Source of the DNA: JABMQW01 sp964439935
GTDB taxonomy: Bacteria; Fidelibacterota; Marinisomatia; Marinisomatales; TCS56
Length of the DNA stretch: 64,000 nucleotides
NCBI GenBank assembly: GCA_964439935.1
Contig: CAYTPW010000003.1
Coordinates: 62,001-126,000 of the forward strand
Reading direction: 5' to 3'
Part shown: one piece after another, positions 18,296 through 27,162 of the stretch
How the letters are laid out: each line of letters opens with the position of its first letter
Numbering within the stretch: position 1 is the first letter of the stretch
Made by a program: the position numbers and the translations under genes
Notes under the pieces: model-generated
The model's database searches: none
Seen by the model: the letters and a program-made list of their open reading frames with translations, nothing else
Told to the model about the DNA's origin: nothing

Positions 18296-19666
18296 GTGAA
18301 TATCAATCCTTATATATTTCGTGAATATGATATCCGCGGCAACGTTGCGGAAGATTTTCCACCGGATGTGGTGGAATTACTTGGAAAGGGTTTTGGTACT
18401 TTTGTTGCCAATCAGGGGGGACGTGAGATTGCCCTCAGTGGTGATGTCCGCATGACCACCCCCAGCCTGATGGATCAGTTCAAACGTGGTGTTTTGTCTG
18501 CTGGCGTAGATGTAATTGATCTGGGGATATTGCCAACTCCCGTTAATTATTATAGCATGTTTCATCTTGATGTAGCCGGGGCAGTTCAGATTACCGGTAG
18601 CCATAATCCGCCGGAGTTTAACGGTTTCAAGCTAAGCTATAACCGTGGGGCCGTGTACGGACAGCAGATTCAGGATATCCGTCAGATAATCGAGACAAAT
18701 CGGTTTACGGTTGGCGAAGGTAATGAGGTCCGGCACGAACTTAAGGCCGACTATGAGAAAATGATCCTCGATAAAATCAAATTAGAACGATCGGTGAAAG
18801 TGGTTATGGATTGTGGGAATGCGGCAGCCTGTATTAATGCTCCCACCATTTTCGAAGCCCTGGGAGCCAATCTTACCGAATTGTATTGCGAAATAGACGG
18901 TAATTTTCCCAATCACCATCCTGATCCAACCGTGGAAGCCAATCTTACGGATTTAATCGATTTGATGAAGACCGGTAAATATGAAGTTGGTCTGGCTTTC
19001 GATGGTGACGCTGACCGGGTCGGTGTTGTGGATGAGACCGGTAATATAATCTGGGCAGACCAGCTAATGGCCATATTCCTGCCTGAGCTTGTCGAACCAG
19101 GCGATGATATTCTGTTTGATGTAAAATGCTCCCAGGCACTGGAAGATATGATCGTTAAGTATGGTGGTAATCCGGTTATGTGGAAGACCGGTCACTCATT
19201 GATCAAAGTAAAAATGCGTGAATTGGATTGCAAATTTGGCGGTGAAATGAGTGGGCATATCTTTTTTGCCGATGATTATTTTGGCTATGATGATGCCACG
19301 TATGTTGCTGCGCGTTTGGTACAGCTGCTATCGCGGAGCGATAAGAAATTATCCGAACTGGCGGCAGAAATTCCAAAATATTATTCAACACCGGAAATGC
19401 GTTTAATGTGTGAATCGGATGAGGAAAAATTCCGGATAGCCAGTGAAGCAGCTGAATATTTTACTGCTAATCATGATGTAATAAATGTAGATGGTGTCCG
19501 CATCAAATTTGGTGACGGATGGGGCTTGGTGCGTGCATCCAATACTCAGCCGGTAATTGTCTGCCGGTTTGAAGCTACGATTCAAGCCCGGATGGAAGAG
19601 ATAAAAAACCTCGTTTTAGGAAAACTGCAAACTATCGGAAAAATTGAATTAGATGCCGGTCACTGA
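18296..19666 (+). CDS. Phosphomannomutase/phosphoglucomutase
   Basis: A 456-residue alpha-D-phosphohexomutase that interconverts mannose- or glucose-1-phosphate and 6-phosphate for nucleotide-sugar synthesis. Visible are the phosphoserine loop TGSHNPPEFNG, the metal loop DGDADRVG, the sugar-binding GGEMSGH and the C-terminal phosphate-binding RASNTQP. The start is GTG at 18296 with GAGGT ten bases upstream; the N-terminus NPYIFREYDIRG is that expected. It overlaps the polyprenyl synthase start by 14 bases and a phosphoglucose/phosphomannose isomerase follows, so a sugar-phosphate role is coherent. Close to AlgC/ManB types. Confidence 0.94.
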   Translation: MNINPYIFREYDIRGNVAEDFPPDVVELLGKGFGTFVANQGGREIALSGDVRMTTPSLMDQFKRGVLSAGVDVIDLGILPTPVNYYSMFHLDVAGAVQITGSHNPPEFNGFKLSYNRGAVYGQQIQDIRQIIETNRFTVGEGNEVRHELKADYEKMILDKIKLERSVKVVMDCGNAAACINAPTIFEALGANLTELYCEIDGNFPNHHPDPTVEANLTDLIDLMKTGKYEVGLAFDGDADRVGVVDETGNIIWADQLMAIFLPELVEPGDDILFDVKCSQALEDMIVKYGGNPVMWKTGHSLIKVKMRELDCKFGGEMSGHIFFADDYFGYDDATYVAARLVQLLSRSDKKLSELAAEIPKYYSTPEMRLMCESDEEKFRIASEAAEYFTANHDVINVDGVRIKFGDGWGLVRASNTQPVIVCRFEATIQARMEEIKNLVLGKLQTIGKIELDAGH

Positions 19667-20630
19667 TGCATTTTTAAAACGGATCTCCGATTATCGGATA
19701 ATAATTAACCAGGCTTTGGCGGAACTTGATTTGCCGGTAGAGCCCCACTATCTTTACGATCCAATCCGCTATGTCGCTACCGGGCACGGCAAGCGCCTGC
19801 GCCCAATCCTGGTACGCCTGGCAGGGGAAGCATTTGGCGCTGATGCGGACGATTTGCTATCAGCCGGACTGGCGGTGGAGATACTGCATAATTTTACGCT
19901 GGTACATGATGATATCATGGATTGCGATTTCCAACGTCATGGACAGCCTACCGTGCATAAAAAATGGGATGAACCCACTGCAATTTTAGCCGGTGATGGA
20001 TTATTTACCATGAGTCAATTAGCATTAATGAAAGTGACCATTAATCCGCTCCTGGCTTTACGACGGTTTAATGAGGCTACTCTGGCTGTCTGTGAAGGAC
20101 AGGCTTATGACAAGGAATTCGAGACCGACTCAGCTATTGATTTGGATCAATACCTGAACATGATTGCCTTGAAAACCGGTAATTTAATTGGATTATGCGC
20201 TGAGCTGGGAGCTATTCTGGGCAATCAACCGGAGACAATTACCCAAATTTTGTATCACTATGGGATCGCATTGGGAAAAGCTTTTCAGATTCAGGATGAC
20301 ATTCTGGAAATTACCTCCAATTCTGAGAAAATGGGTAAAAGTCTGGGCAGTGATATTTCTGCTGGTAAACAGACTATTCTGACAATTCTTGCCCGTGAAA
20401 AAGATCCCAAACAGTGGGAACATTTCTCCAGCAAACTTTATACCAGAGATGAACAGAGTCTTCGCCATGAATACCGCAAGTATTTTATGTCCTCCGGTCT
20501 ATTAGATCTGGCCCAATCCCAAGCCGAGCAATATGTGGGAAAGGCATATGATTTATTAACAATAGTGCCGGAAGAAAATAGCGTTGAACTAAAACAATTT
20601 ACTGAGATGATTCTGACCAGAAATAAATAA
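19653..20630 (+). CDS. Polyprenyl diphosphate synthase
   Basis: A 325-residue trans-isoprenyl diphosphate synthase that elongates allylic diphosphates with isopentenyl diphosphate, for quinone side chains or related lipids. The first Asp-rich motif is HDDIMD; the second is QDDILE, in which the fifth position is Glu rather than the usual Asp. GKRLRP and the TGNLIGLC region are also present. The start lies inside the end of the mutase gene, giving translational coupling. Product chain length cannot be read reliably by eye. Confidence 0.92.
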   Translation: MPVTDAFLKRISDYRIIINQALAELDLPVEPHYLYDPIRYVATGHGKRLRPILVRLAGEAFGADADDLLSAGLAVEILHNFTLVHDDIMDCDFQRHGQPTVHKKWDEPTAILAGDGLFTMSQLALMKVTINPLLALRRFNEATLAVCEGQAYDKEFETDSAIDLDQYLNMIALKTGNLIGLCAELGAILGNQPETITQILYHYGIALGKAFQIQDDILEITSNSEKMGKSLGSDISAGKQTILTILAREKDPKQWEHFSSKLYTRDEQSLRHEYRKYFMSSGLLDLAQSQAEQYVGKAYDLLTIVPEENSVELKQFTEMILTRNK

Positions 20631-20644
20631 TTGTATTATTAAAA

Positions 20645-21688
20645 ATGACCCAGAAATATAATAAGAACCACGATCCCGACGATATGTTCACTGCCATTTA
20701 TAATTTCCCTGATCAAATCATCGATGCGATTCGAATCGGTGCGGGAATAACGCTGAAAAATGATTATCCTGAAATCAAGAACATTGTCGTGGCCGGCATG
20801 GGTGGTTCGGCAATTGGTGGTGATGTCAGCCACATGCTGATTGCGGATGAATTGACCGTACCGTTTAATGTTATTCGGGGCTATCGTCTGCCGGACTGGG
20901 TTAATTCTGATACTCTGATTATCTGTTCATCATATTCCGGGAATACGGAAGAAACACTCGCGGTTTACGCCATGGCCAGAAAATGTGGCGCCCAAATTTG
21001 TGGCATAACGACAGGGGGAGTGCTTGGAAAGCAACTTGATAATGATAGTTTGGATAAAATCAGCATTATCCCTGGTCTGCAGCCGCGGGCGGCGTTGGCT
21101 TATTCATTTGTCACAATACTATATCTGTTGAATAAAATCGGTATTATTAGCAGTGGATTTCAGGCATTGTTACAGGAATCTGTCGATCTGATAAAATCAA
21201 AGCGTGAGATTTATTCAGGCAGTGACAACAATCCAACCCTTGAGCTGGCACGAAAGATCGCCCCTCATCTGCCGATCATCTATGGTGAAACGGGAACAAC
21301 TGCCGTTGTGGCAAATCGCTGGTGCGGCCAACTTAGCGAAAATTCAAAAATGCTGGCTTACAGTAATGAACTGCCGGAGATGAATCATAATGAAATCGTT
21401 GGCTGGAACAATAATCCTGATTTACTGAAGCGTCTGACCGTGATCTGGCTGGAAGATGAAGATGATCATCCACGGGTGAAGCTGCGACAGAAGAACAGCC
21501 GGGAATTAATTCAGGATTACTGCTTACAGGAAGTGATATCAGTTACCGGAGACAGCCGTTTTTCACGCCTGCTGCATTTGATCCATTTTGGAGACTGGTT
21601 AAGCTACTGGTGCGCACTTGAGCATAAAACCGATCCAACACCGGTAGAGAAAATAATGCTGTTAAAAGATCGGTTGGCAAAATTATAA
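20645..21688 (+). CDS. Bifunctional phosphoglucose/phosphomannose isomerase
   Basis: A 347-residue SIS-domain isomerase of the short PGI/PMI family first known from archaea, interconverting fructose-6-phosphate with glucose-6- and mannose-6-phosphate. Visible are GMGGSAIGGDV, the phosphosugar-binding SSYSGNTEETL and the conserved catalytic ELPEMNHNEIVGW. It lies 14 bases after the polyprenyl synthase and two genes from the phosphohexomutase, so the two sugar enzymes could connect fructose-6-phosphate to mannose-1- or glucose-1-phosphate. Confidence 0.94.
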   Translation: MTQKYNKNHDPDDMFTAIYNFPDQIIDAIRIGAGITLKNDYPEIKNIVVAGMGGSAIGGDVSHMLIADELTVPFNVIRGYRLPDWVNSDTLIICSSYSGNTEETLAVYAMARKCGAQICGITTGGVLGKQLDNDSLDKISIIPGLQPRAALAYSFVTILYLLNKIGIISSGFQALLQESVDLIKSKREIYSGSDNNPTLELARKIAPHLPIIYGETGTTAVVANRWCGQLSENSKMLAYSNELPEMNHNEIVGWNNNPDLLKRLTVIWLEDEDDHPRVKLRQKNSRELIQDYCLQEVISVTGDSRFSRLLHLIHFGDWLSYWCALEHKTDPTPVEKIMLLKDRLAKL

Positions 21689-21740
21689 TTCCAAATATTA
21701 GCTTGTGGAAATTTGAATCACTGACTATATTAATATAAAT

Positions 21741-22301
21741 ATGAAACTGATTCCCGTACAGGTAGATAAAATTTCATTTCATCCGCCCAGCCATAGTTAT
21801 GCTGTAATCTTGAAGGAGCTGGAAGGAGAAAGGAAATTACCGGTTATTGTAGGTGCGTTTGAAGCCCAGTCCATCGCACTGGCGCTGGAAAATGTGACTA
21901 CACCCCGGCCAATGACCCATGATCTGATCGGGAATATTATCGACGGTATGGAAGCGAATTTGACTTCTGTGACTATTACTGAGTTGAGTGAAGGTGTCTA
22001 TTATGCTCAACTTGAGGTACTTGGAGCTCAATTCGGACCATACAAGATTGACAGTCGTCCCAGTGATGCGGTCGCGATTGCTTTACGTATGAATGCACCG
22101 ATAATGGTGGCCGACCAGGTAATGCGGGAGTCTGCTGTTTTAGATGAGGAGATTGCGGCTACTGCGTCGGTTAAATCGGGAAAAAAATTAGCTGGTTTTT
22201 CACGAGAGAACCTGGAAAAACAGCTTGATCAAGCTGTGGAGCAAGAAGAGTATGAAATCGCTGCCAAGCTGCGCGACCAGATCCGGGAATTAAATTCTTA
22301 A
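21741..22301 (+). CDS. Bifunctional nuclease family protein (DUF151) with UVR motif
   Basis: A 186-residue protein. Residues about 1-135 match the DUF151/bifunctional nuclease domain (KLPVIVGAFEAQSIAL and IDSRPSDAVAIALRMNAPI), for which plant and bacterial members have reported DNase/RNase activity. The last 35 residues resemble a UvrB/UvrC interaction motif (QAVEQEEYEIAAKLRDQI). The combination suggests a link to nucleic-acid repair or turnover. It converges with rnc, and the two stop codons share the four bases TTAA at 22298-22301. Confidence 0.9.
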   Translation: MKLIPVQVDKISFHPPSHSYAVILKELEGERKLPVIVGAFEAQSIALALENVTTPRPMTHDLIGNIIDGMEANLTSVTITELSEGVYYAQLEVLGAQFGPYKIDSRPSDAVAIALRMNAPIMVADQVMRESAVLDEEIAATASVKSGKKLAGFSRENLEKQLDQAVEQEEYEIAAKLRDQIRELNS

Positions 22302-23014
22302 GCTGAATCCGTTAAGGCATCCAGGGCTAATTGTGCGGCAGCCTGTTCGGCTGTTTTTTTGCTGCTTCCCATTCCAGATGAATGTGAATGATCTCCGATT
22401 TTAACCTGTACTTCAAATACTTTATGGTGCTCTGGTCCAGAAACTGATACAATACAGAATTTGGGATTTGGCAACTGTTTTGTATGACAAAATTCGATTA
22501 TACGACCCTTGAAATTAGTTGCTTTCCAGGCTTCAAAACGGTGCCGCCAGATTGTATCAAGGATTAAACTTTTGCAGGGCTTGATTCCACCGTCCATATA
22601 AACGGCTCCAATCAGAGCTTCAAATACATTACCGAGCTGTTTGACGGCTATTTTGTCTATATCCAGATCCACTGATGACTCGATTTCCAGCCATGCTAAC
22701 AGATCGAGCAAATAACCCATGTCAGCCAGAAACGATTTTTGTACTAGGGCGGACCGCTTCTGGGTCAGGATTCCTTCATCACCTTCCGGAAATTCCTGCA
22801 TTAGTGCTTCGCTGATGATCAGGTCAATCACTGCATCACCCAGAAATTCAAGGCGTTCGTAATTGGTCAGTGGCAGAGAATTAATCGAACGGTGAGTAAA
22901 AGCCTGTTCCAAATATTTTAAATTCCGAAACCGGTAATCGATACGTTTTTCAAGCGCGGCGAAACGATTACCGTGCTTTCGCCGACGTAAGAATAACCAG
23001 GGCAGGAGGGTCAA
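22298..23014 (-). CDS. rnc: Ribonuclease III
   Basis: A 238-residue double-stranded-RNA endonuclease for rRNA and mRNA processing. It has the catalytic signature ERLEFLGDAVIDL, the second acidic motif NVFEALIGAVYMDGG and a C-terminal dsRNA-binding domain (GMGSSKKTAEQAAAQLALDAL). The start appears to be TTG, 5 bases after the fabF stop; no ATG or GTG precedes the conserved region in frame. It is the last gene of the fatty-acid operon, a common fabF-rnc neighbourhood. Confidence 0.94.
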   Translation of the reverse strand: MTLLPWLFLRRRKHGNRFAALEKRIDYRFRNLKYLEQAFTHRSINSLPLTNYERLEFLGDAVIDLIISEALMQEFPEGDEGILTQKRSALVQKSFLADMGYLLDLLAWLEIESSVDLDIDKIAVKQLGNVFEALIGAVYMDGGIKPCKSLILDTIWRHRFEAWKATNFKGRIIEFCHTKQLPNPKFCIVSVSGPEHHKVFEVQVKIGDHSHSSGMGSSKKTAEQAAAQLALDALTDSA

Positions 23015-23018
23015 AAAA

Positions 23019-24260
23019 TTAATTCCAGCTTTTTAAAAGCAGGACGGCGTTATGTCCCCCAAATCCCAGTGAATTAGATATTACTACATTAATATCGGCT
23101 GAGATAGCAGTATTTGGTACATAATTTAAATCACATTCAGGATCCGGATCGGTCAAATTGATTGTTGGTGGAATCAGATTGTTTTCCATGCTGAGGATCG
23201 CCGCAATTGCTTCAATTGCACCGCTGGCTCCCAATAGGTGTCCAGTCATGGATTTTGTGGAACTAATAAATAGTTTTTCGGCGTGGTTACCGAAAACGGT
23301 GTGGATTGCAATCGATTCGTTCTTGTCATTGTATGGCGTTGATGTGCCATGGGCATTGATATAATCCACCTGATTGGCTTGCATACCAGCGTCCTGAATA
23401 GCGGCTTTCATCGCCAGCGCAGCACCTGCTCCACCGGAGGACGGCTGTGTGACGTGGAAGGCATCGTCGGTAGCACCATAACCGGCTATCTCACCAAATA
23501 TCCGTGCATCCCGCTTCTGGGCATGCTCTAATTCTTCCAGGATCAGGATACCAGCCCCCTCGGCAATAACGAATCCGTCACGATTTAAATCGAATGGTCG
23601 ACTTGCTTTGTCTGGTGTATCGTTTCTGGTGGACAGGGCTTTCATATTGGCAAAGCCTGCAACCGCCATCGGGCAGACTGAAGCTTCGGTACCTCCGGAA
23701 ATCATTACATCTGCATCACCGTATTGAATAGCCCGCAGCGCTTCACCCAGGGCGTCGGTTCCGGAGGCACAGGCTGACACAACAACATGATTGGGACCCT
23801 GTAAACCCCAGTGTATGGCAACATGACCAGCGGCAATATTAGCGATCATTTTAGGAATGAAGAACGGCGATACCCGGCGTGGTCCTTTTTTAAGCAAAAT
23901 CTGATGTTGCTCTTCAAAAGTTTGAATCCCCCCAATTCCGGATCCAAGGATCACACCAACACGATTCATGTCCAGAGTTTTTTGAGTAAGCCCGGCCTGG
24001 GTAATAGCCTGTTCTGCAGCTACCAGGGCATAGATCGTAAATCGGTCAAGCTTCCGCACTTCCTTCCTTTCAAAGAAATCACCAGGATCGAAACCGGTTA
24101 GTTCGCCGGCAATTTTTACTGTGAAGTCAGAAGTATCAAAATTGGTGATTCTATCAATACCGCTAATACCGGAATGCAGTGCTTCCCAGTACAGCGGTAC
24201 TGTGTTACCGTTCGGGGCCAGAACCCCCATCCCGGTAACAACTACACGCCGTTTTGGCAC
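23019..24260 (-). CDS. fabF: 3-oxoacyl-ACP synthase II
   Basis: A 413-residue condensing enzyme that extends acyl-ACP with malonyl-ACP. The catalytic cysteine is in SACASGTDA, with active-site histidines in NAHGTSTPYND and TKSMTGHLLGASG. The start is GTG with the usual N-terminus PKRRVVVTGMGV. It is 7 bases after acpP and followed by rnc. Length and motifs are typical. Confidence 0.96.
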   Translation of the reverse strand: MPKRRVVVTGMGVLAPNGNTVPLYWEALHSGISGIDRITNFDTSDFTVKIAGELTGFDPGDFFERKEVRKLDRFTIYALVAAEQAITQAGLTQKTLDMNRVGVILGSGIGGIQTFEEQHQILLKKGPRRVSPFFIPKMIANIAAGHVAIHWGLQGPNHVVVSACASGTDALGEALRAIQYGDADVMISGGTEASVCPMAVAGFANMKALSTRNDTPDKASRPFDLNRDGFVIAEGAGILILEELEHAQKRDARIFGEIAGYGATDDAFHVTQPSSGGAGAALAMKAAIQDAGMQANQVDYINAHGTSTPYNDKNESIAIHTVFGNHAEKLFISSTKSMTGHLLGASGAIEAIAAILSMENNLIPPTINLTDPDPECDLNYVPNTAISADINVVISNSLGFGGHNAVLLLKSWN

Positions 24261-24267
24261 TGTTTAA

Positions 24268-24498
24268 TTAAGCTTTATTATCAATATAGTCGATTGCTGC
24301 ACCAACAGTGGTAATGTTTTCGGCATCCTCGTCGGGAATTTCAATATCGAATTCCTCTTCCAATTGCATGATCAATTCCACTGTATCCAGTGAATCAGCG
24401 CCGAGATCATCAACAAAATGTGCTTCGCGGATAATTTTCTCTTCTTCCACGCCCAGTTTATCAACGATTACTTCTTTGATCTTTGCAAAAGTATCCAT
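24268..24498 (-). CDS. acpP: Acyl carrier protein
   Basis: A 76-residue acidic four-helix protein that carries growing acyl chains on a phosphopantetheine arm attached to the serine in GADSLDTVEL. AAGGAGAA is placed well before the ATG, one of the strongest Shine-Dalgarno sequences here, fitting a highly translated protein. It sits between fabG and fabF as in many bacteria. Confidence 0.97.
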   Translation of the reverse strand: MDTFAKIKEVIVDKLGVEEEKIIREAHFVDDLGADSLDTVELIMQLEEEFDIEIPDEDAENITTVGAAIDYIDNKA

Positions 24499-24513
24499 TC
24501 TATTCTCCTTGTT

Positions 24514-25260
24514 TTAAGACATTGTCATACCACCGTCAACAGCATATGTCTGTCCGGTAATATACCCGGCGGCATCTGAGGCTAAAAACAGCACGATAGT
24601 GGCGACATCATCCGTGTTTCCAATTTTTCCCAAAGGTATCTGTTTAATCAATTCTATCTTTAGATCATCTTTTAAGCCAGAGGTCATATCAGTATCAATA
24701 TATCCCGGAGCTACACAATTAACGGTTATTCCCCGCGAAGCCAGCTCTCTGGCAGTTGCTTTGGTCAAACCAATCAATCCAGCCTTGGAAGCAGAATAAT
24801 TCGCCTGACCAGCATTTCCGGTGATACCAACCACCGATGCAATATTAATTATTCGACCACGGCGTTGTTTCATCATCGGTCGGGCAACTGCCTTGATTGT
24901 GTTGAAAGCGCCTTTCAGATTAGTATTCAATACGGTATCCCAATCCGTTTCGGACATGCGCATCAGCAGCGTATCGCGAGTCACACCGGCATTATTAACC
25001 AAGATATCAATCTGTCCGAATTCATCGATAATTTTTTTAATTAATACAGTCACGCTATCAGCTGAACTGATATCACAAGCGGCCGAACTGGCTGAGAAGT
25101 TATTATTCACCAGTTGATCAGCTACAGCACGGACCGCTTCAGCATTCCGGCTGATGCAGATTACATGAGCGCCTGATCTAGCCAGAGTTTCGGCGATACC
25201 ACGTCCGATTCCCCGCGATGCACCGGTCACTAAAGCAATATTATTATGTAACTCAAACAT
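24514..25260 (-). CDS. fabG: 3-oxoacyl-ACP reductase
   Basis: A 248-residue short-chain dehydrogenase that reduces 3-oxoacyl-ACP with NADPH. Visible are the cofactor loop TGASRGIGRGIA, NNAGVTRD, the catalytic YSASKAG (Tyr and Lys) and the C-terminal YITGQTYAVDGGM, typical of FabG. It overlaps the end of fabD by 8 bases and precedes acpP by 15. Confidence 0.96.
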   Translation of the reverse strand: MFELHNNIALVTGASRGIGRGIAETLARSGAHVICISRNAEAVRAVADQLVNNNFSASSAACDISSADSVTVLIKKIIDEFGQIDILVNNAGVTRDTLLMRMSETDWDTVLNTNLKGAFNTIKAVARPMMKQRRGRIINIASVVGITGNAGQANYSASKAGLIGLTKATARELASRGITVNCVAPGYIDTDMTSGLKDDLKIELIKQIPLGKIGNTDDVATIVLFLASDAAGYITGQTYAVDGGMTMS

Positions 25261-26179
25261 CTTTAAAGTTACTTATATCAGCTATCGTTTCCACGCCATA
25301 AACAGTCAGTTCTCGATTTATTCGGCGGATCAAACCCTGTAAAACACGACCCGGGCCGACCTCAACAAAACGGTCAATACCTGTTGAGGACATATTGGAA
25401 ATCGAGCGCTGCCATTGAACCGGGTTCTCCAGCTGATTGATCAATGCCTGACGGACATCAACAGCCGACAGAACCGGTTCGGCAGTAACATTGCTGTAAA
25501 CTGGAATTTGAGGATCTTGAATCGCTGTATCAGCGAGTTTTTTAATTAATATACTTCGGGCGGGTTTCATCAATGGTGAATGAAAGGCACCACTTACATT
25601 TAACTCAACGACTTTTCGGGCACCGAAATCTCGAGCAATTTTCATTGCTGCTCTGACACCCTTGATTGATCCGGATATAACTACTTGACCAGGTGCATTA
25701 AAATTTGCCGCAACTACAGTTCCGGCTGTATGCGCTTCACAGCAGACCTTTTCTACAACTGCACCATCAATTCCAATAACTGCTGCCATGGTACCGGGCT
25801 GCTGCTCTCCGACATTCTGCATACTATCGGCGCGAATTTTCACCAGTTCCAATCCGGTGCTAAAATCAAAGGCACCGGCGATTGTCATGGCGGAATATTC
25901 ACCCAGACTATGACCGGCAACGGCAACCGGATCCGTACCGGATTCGATGAATAATTGCCCCAGAATAACGCTGACGATATAGATAGCTGGTTGAGTGTAT
26001 AGTGTCTGCTTTAGGACTTCTTCCGGGCCATTAAAGGTAATATCTTTAATATCAACGTTGAGGATATCATTCGCCAGATCGAAGTATTGCCTGCCAAGTT
26101 CTGTAGCATTATATAATTCGTGTCCCATCCCAACTTTTTGGGAGGCTTGACCAGGGAAAATAAATGCGGTTTTGCTCAT
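25253..26179 (-). CDS. fabD: Malonyl-CoA-ACP transacylase
   Basis: A 308-residue enzyme that loads malonyl groups on ACP. The N-terminal FPGQASQKVGMG and nucleophile motif GHSLGEYSAM (Ser), followed by the conserved His in SGAFHSPLM, identify it. It starts 4 bases after the fabH stop and overlaps fabG. Confidence 0.96.
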   Translation of the reverse strand: MSKTAFIFPGQASQKVGMGHELYNATELGRQYFDLANDILNVDIKDITFNGPEEVLKQTLYTQPAIYIVSVILGQLFIESGTDPVAVAGHSLGEYSAMTIAGAFDFSTGLELVKIRADSMQNVGEQQPGTMAAVIGIDGAVVEKVCCEAHTAGTVVAANFNAPGQVVISGSIKGVRAAMKIARDFGARKVVELNVSGAFHSPLMKPARSILIKKLADTAIQDPQIPVYSNVTAEPVLSAVDVRQALINQLENPVQWQRSISNMSSTGIDRFVEVGPGRVLQGLIRRINRELTVYGVETIADISNFKDV

Positions 26180-26183
26180 AGTT

Positions 26184-27161
26184 TTACCAGCGAATCAACA
26201 TACTGCCCCAGGTGTAGCCGGCACCGAATGCTGCCAACAATACCAAATCGCCACTTTCCAGTCGGCCATTTTCCACCGATTCGTCAATGCAAATCGGAAT
26301 CGTACCGGCAGTGGTATTACCATACTGACCAATATTAATTATGACCTGGTCATCATTAAAGCCGCAACGTTTGGCGCAAACATCGATTATACGTTTATTA
26401 GCTTGATGGGGAATGAACAGCTTTATGTCCGATCCGCTCAAGTTATTACGCTCCAGGATTTCCAGACTGACGTCAGCCATGCCTTTGGAGGCTACTTTGA
26501 AGACAGCTTTTCCATCTTGATAAACATAATGCTCTTTATTGGCGACAGTCTCGGCCGTAGCGGGTTTCAAACTGCCACCGGCAGGCATACATAGATTTTT
26601 ACTGCCTGATCCATCCAGATGCAACTTAGCATCGATCACACCCTCATCTTCGAGGCTGGGTTCCAGTAATACCGCCCCTGCACCATCACCGAAAAGTACA
26701 CAGGTATTGCGGTCCTCAAAATTCAGAATCGAACTCATTGTATCAGCTCCGATGACCACAACTTTCGAATAATTTCCGGATTCAATGAATTTTGCACCAG
26801 TCTCCAGTGCAAAAAGGAACCCGGTGCATGCTCCTGATAAATCAAATCCCCAGGCATTTTTAGCGGACAAATTGTTTTGAATCAAGGCGGCAGTGGACGG
26901 AAACAGCATATCGGGTGTTATCGTGGCAACAATAATTATATCGATGTCCTCCGGGTGGTAACCAGAGTTGTCTAATAATGTCTGTGTTACGCGGGTGCCC
27001 ATATCGGCGGTTGCTTGCCCGGGAGATACTAATCGTCGCTCGGAAATACCGGTCCGGGTTCTGATCCATTCATCGTTTGTATTGACTAGTTTCTCGAGAT
27101 CAGAGTTAGTGAGTATCCGGTCGGGTAAATAACGTGCTGTTGTTGTAATTGCTGCTTTGAT
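26184..27161 (-). CDS. fabH: 3-oxoacyl-ACP synthase III, apparent ATC start
   Basis: Initiates fatty-acid synthesis by condensing acetyl-CoA with malonyl-ACP. The triad is visible: Cys in GACTGFLFAL, His in IPHQANKRI and Asn in GQYGNTTAG. The first in-frame ATG (27002) would remove about 53 residues that clearly belong to FabH (KAAITTTARYLPD, then NTNDEWIRTRTGISERR). No ATG, GTG or TTG precedes them in frame; the codon at the expected start is ATC at 27161-27159, six bases after GGGAG (27172-27168) and 1 base after the plsX stop. Starting there gives 325 residues, a normal FabH length. Either an AUC start is used or the base is an error. Confidence 0.92.
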   Translation of the reverse strand: MKAAITTTARYLPDRILTNSDLEKLVNTNDEWIRTRTGISERRLVSPGQATADMGTRVTQTLLDNSGYHPEDIDIIIVATITPDMLFPSTAALIQNNLSAKNAWGFDLSGACTGFLFALETGAKFIESGNYSKVVVIGADTMSSILNFEDRNTCVLFGDGAGAVLLEPSLEDEGVIDAKLHLDGSGSKNLCMPAGGSLKPATAETVANKEHYVYQDGKAVFKVASKGMADVSLEILERNNLSGSDIKLFIPHQANKRIIDVCAKRCGFNDDQVIINIGQYGNTTAGTIPICIDESVENGRLESGDLVLLAAFGAGYTWGSMLIRW

Positions 27162-27162
27162 T

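Noticed and set aside
20645..21688. GlmS-like or other SIS-domain sugar enzyme
   Set aside because: Length, GMGGSAIGGDV and ELPEMNHNE match the bifunctional PGI/PMI family; no glutaminase domain.
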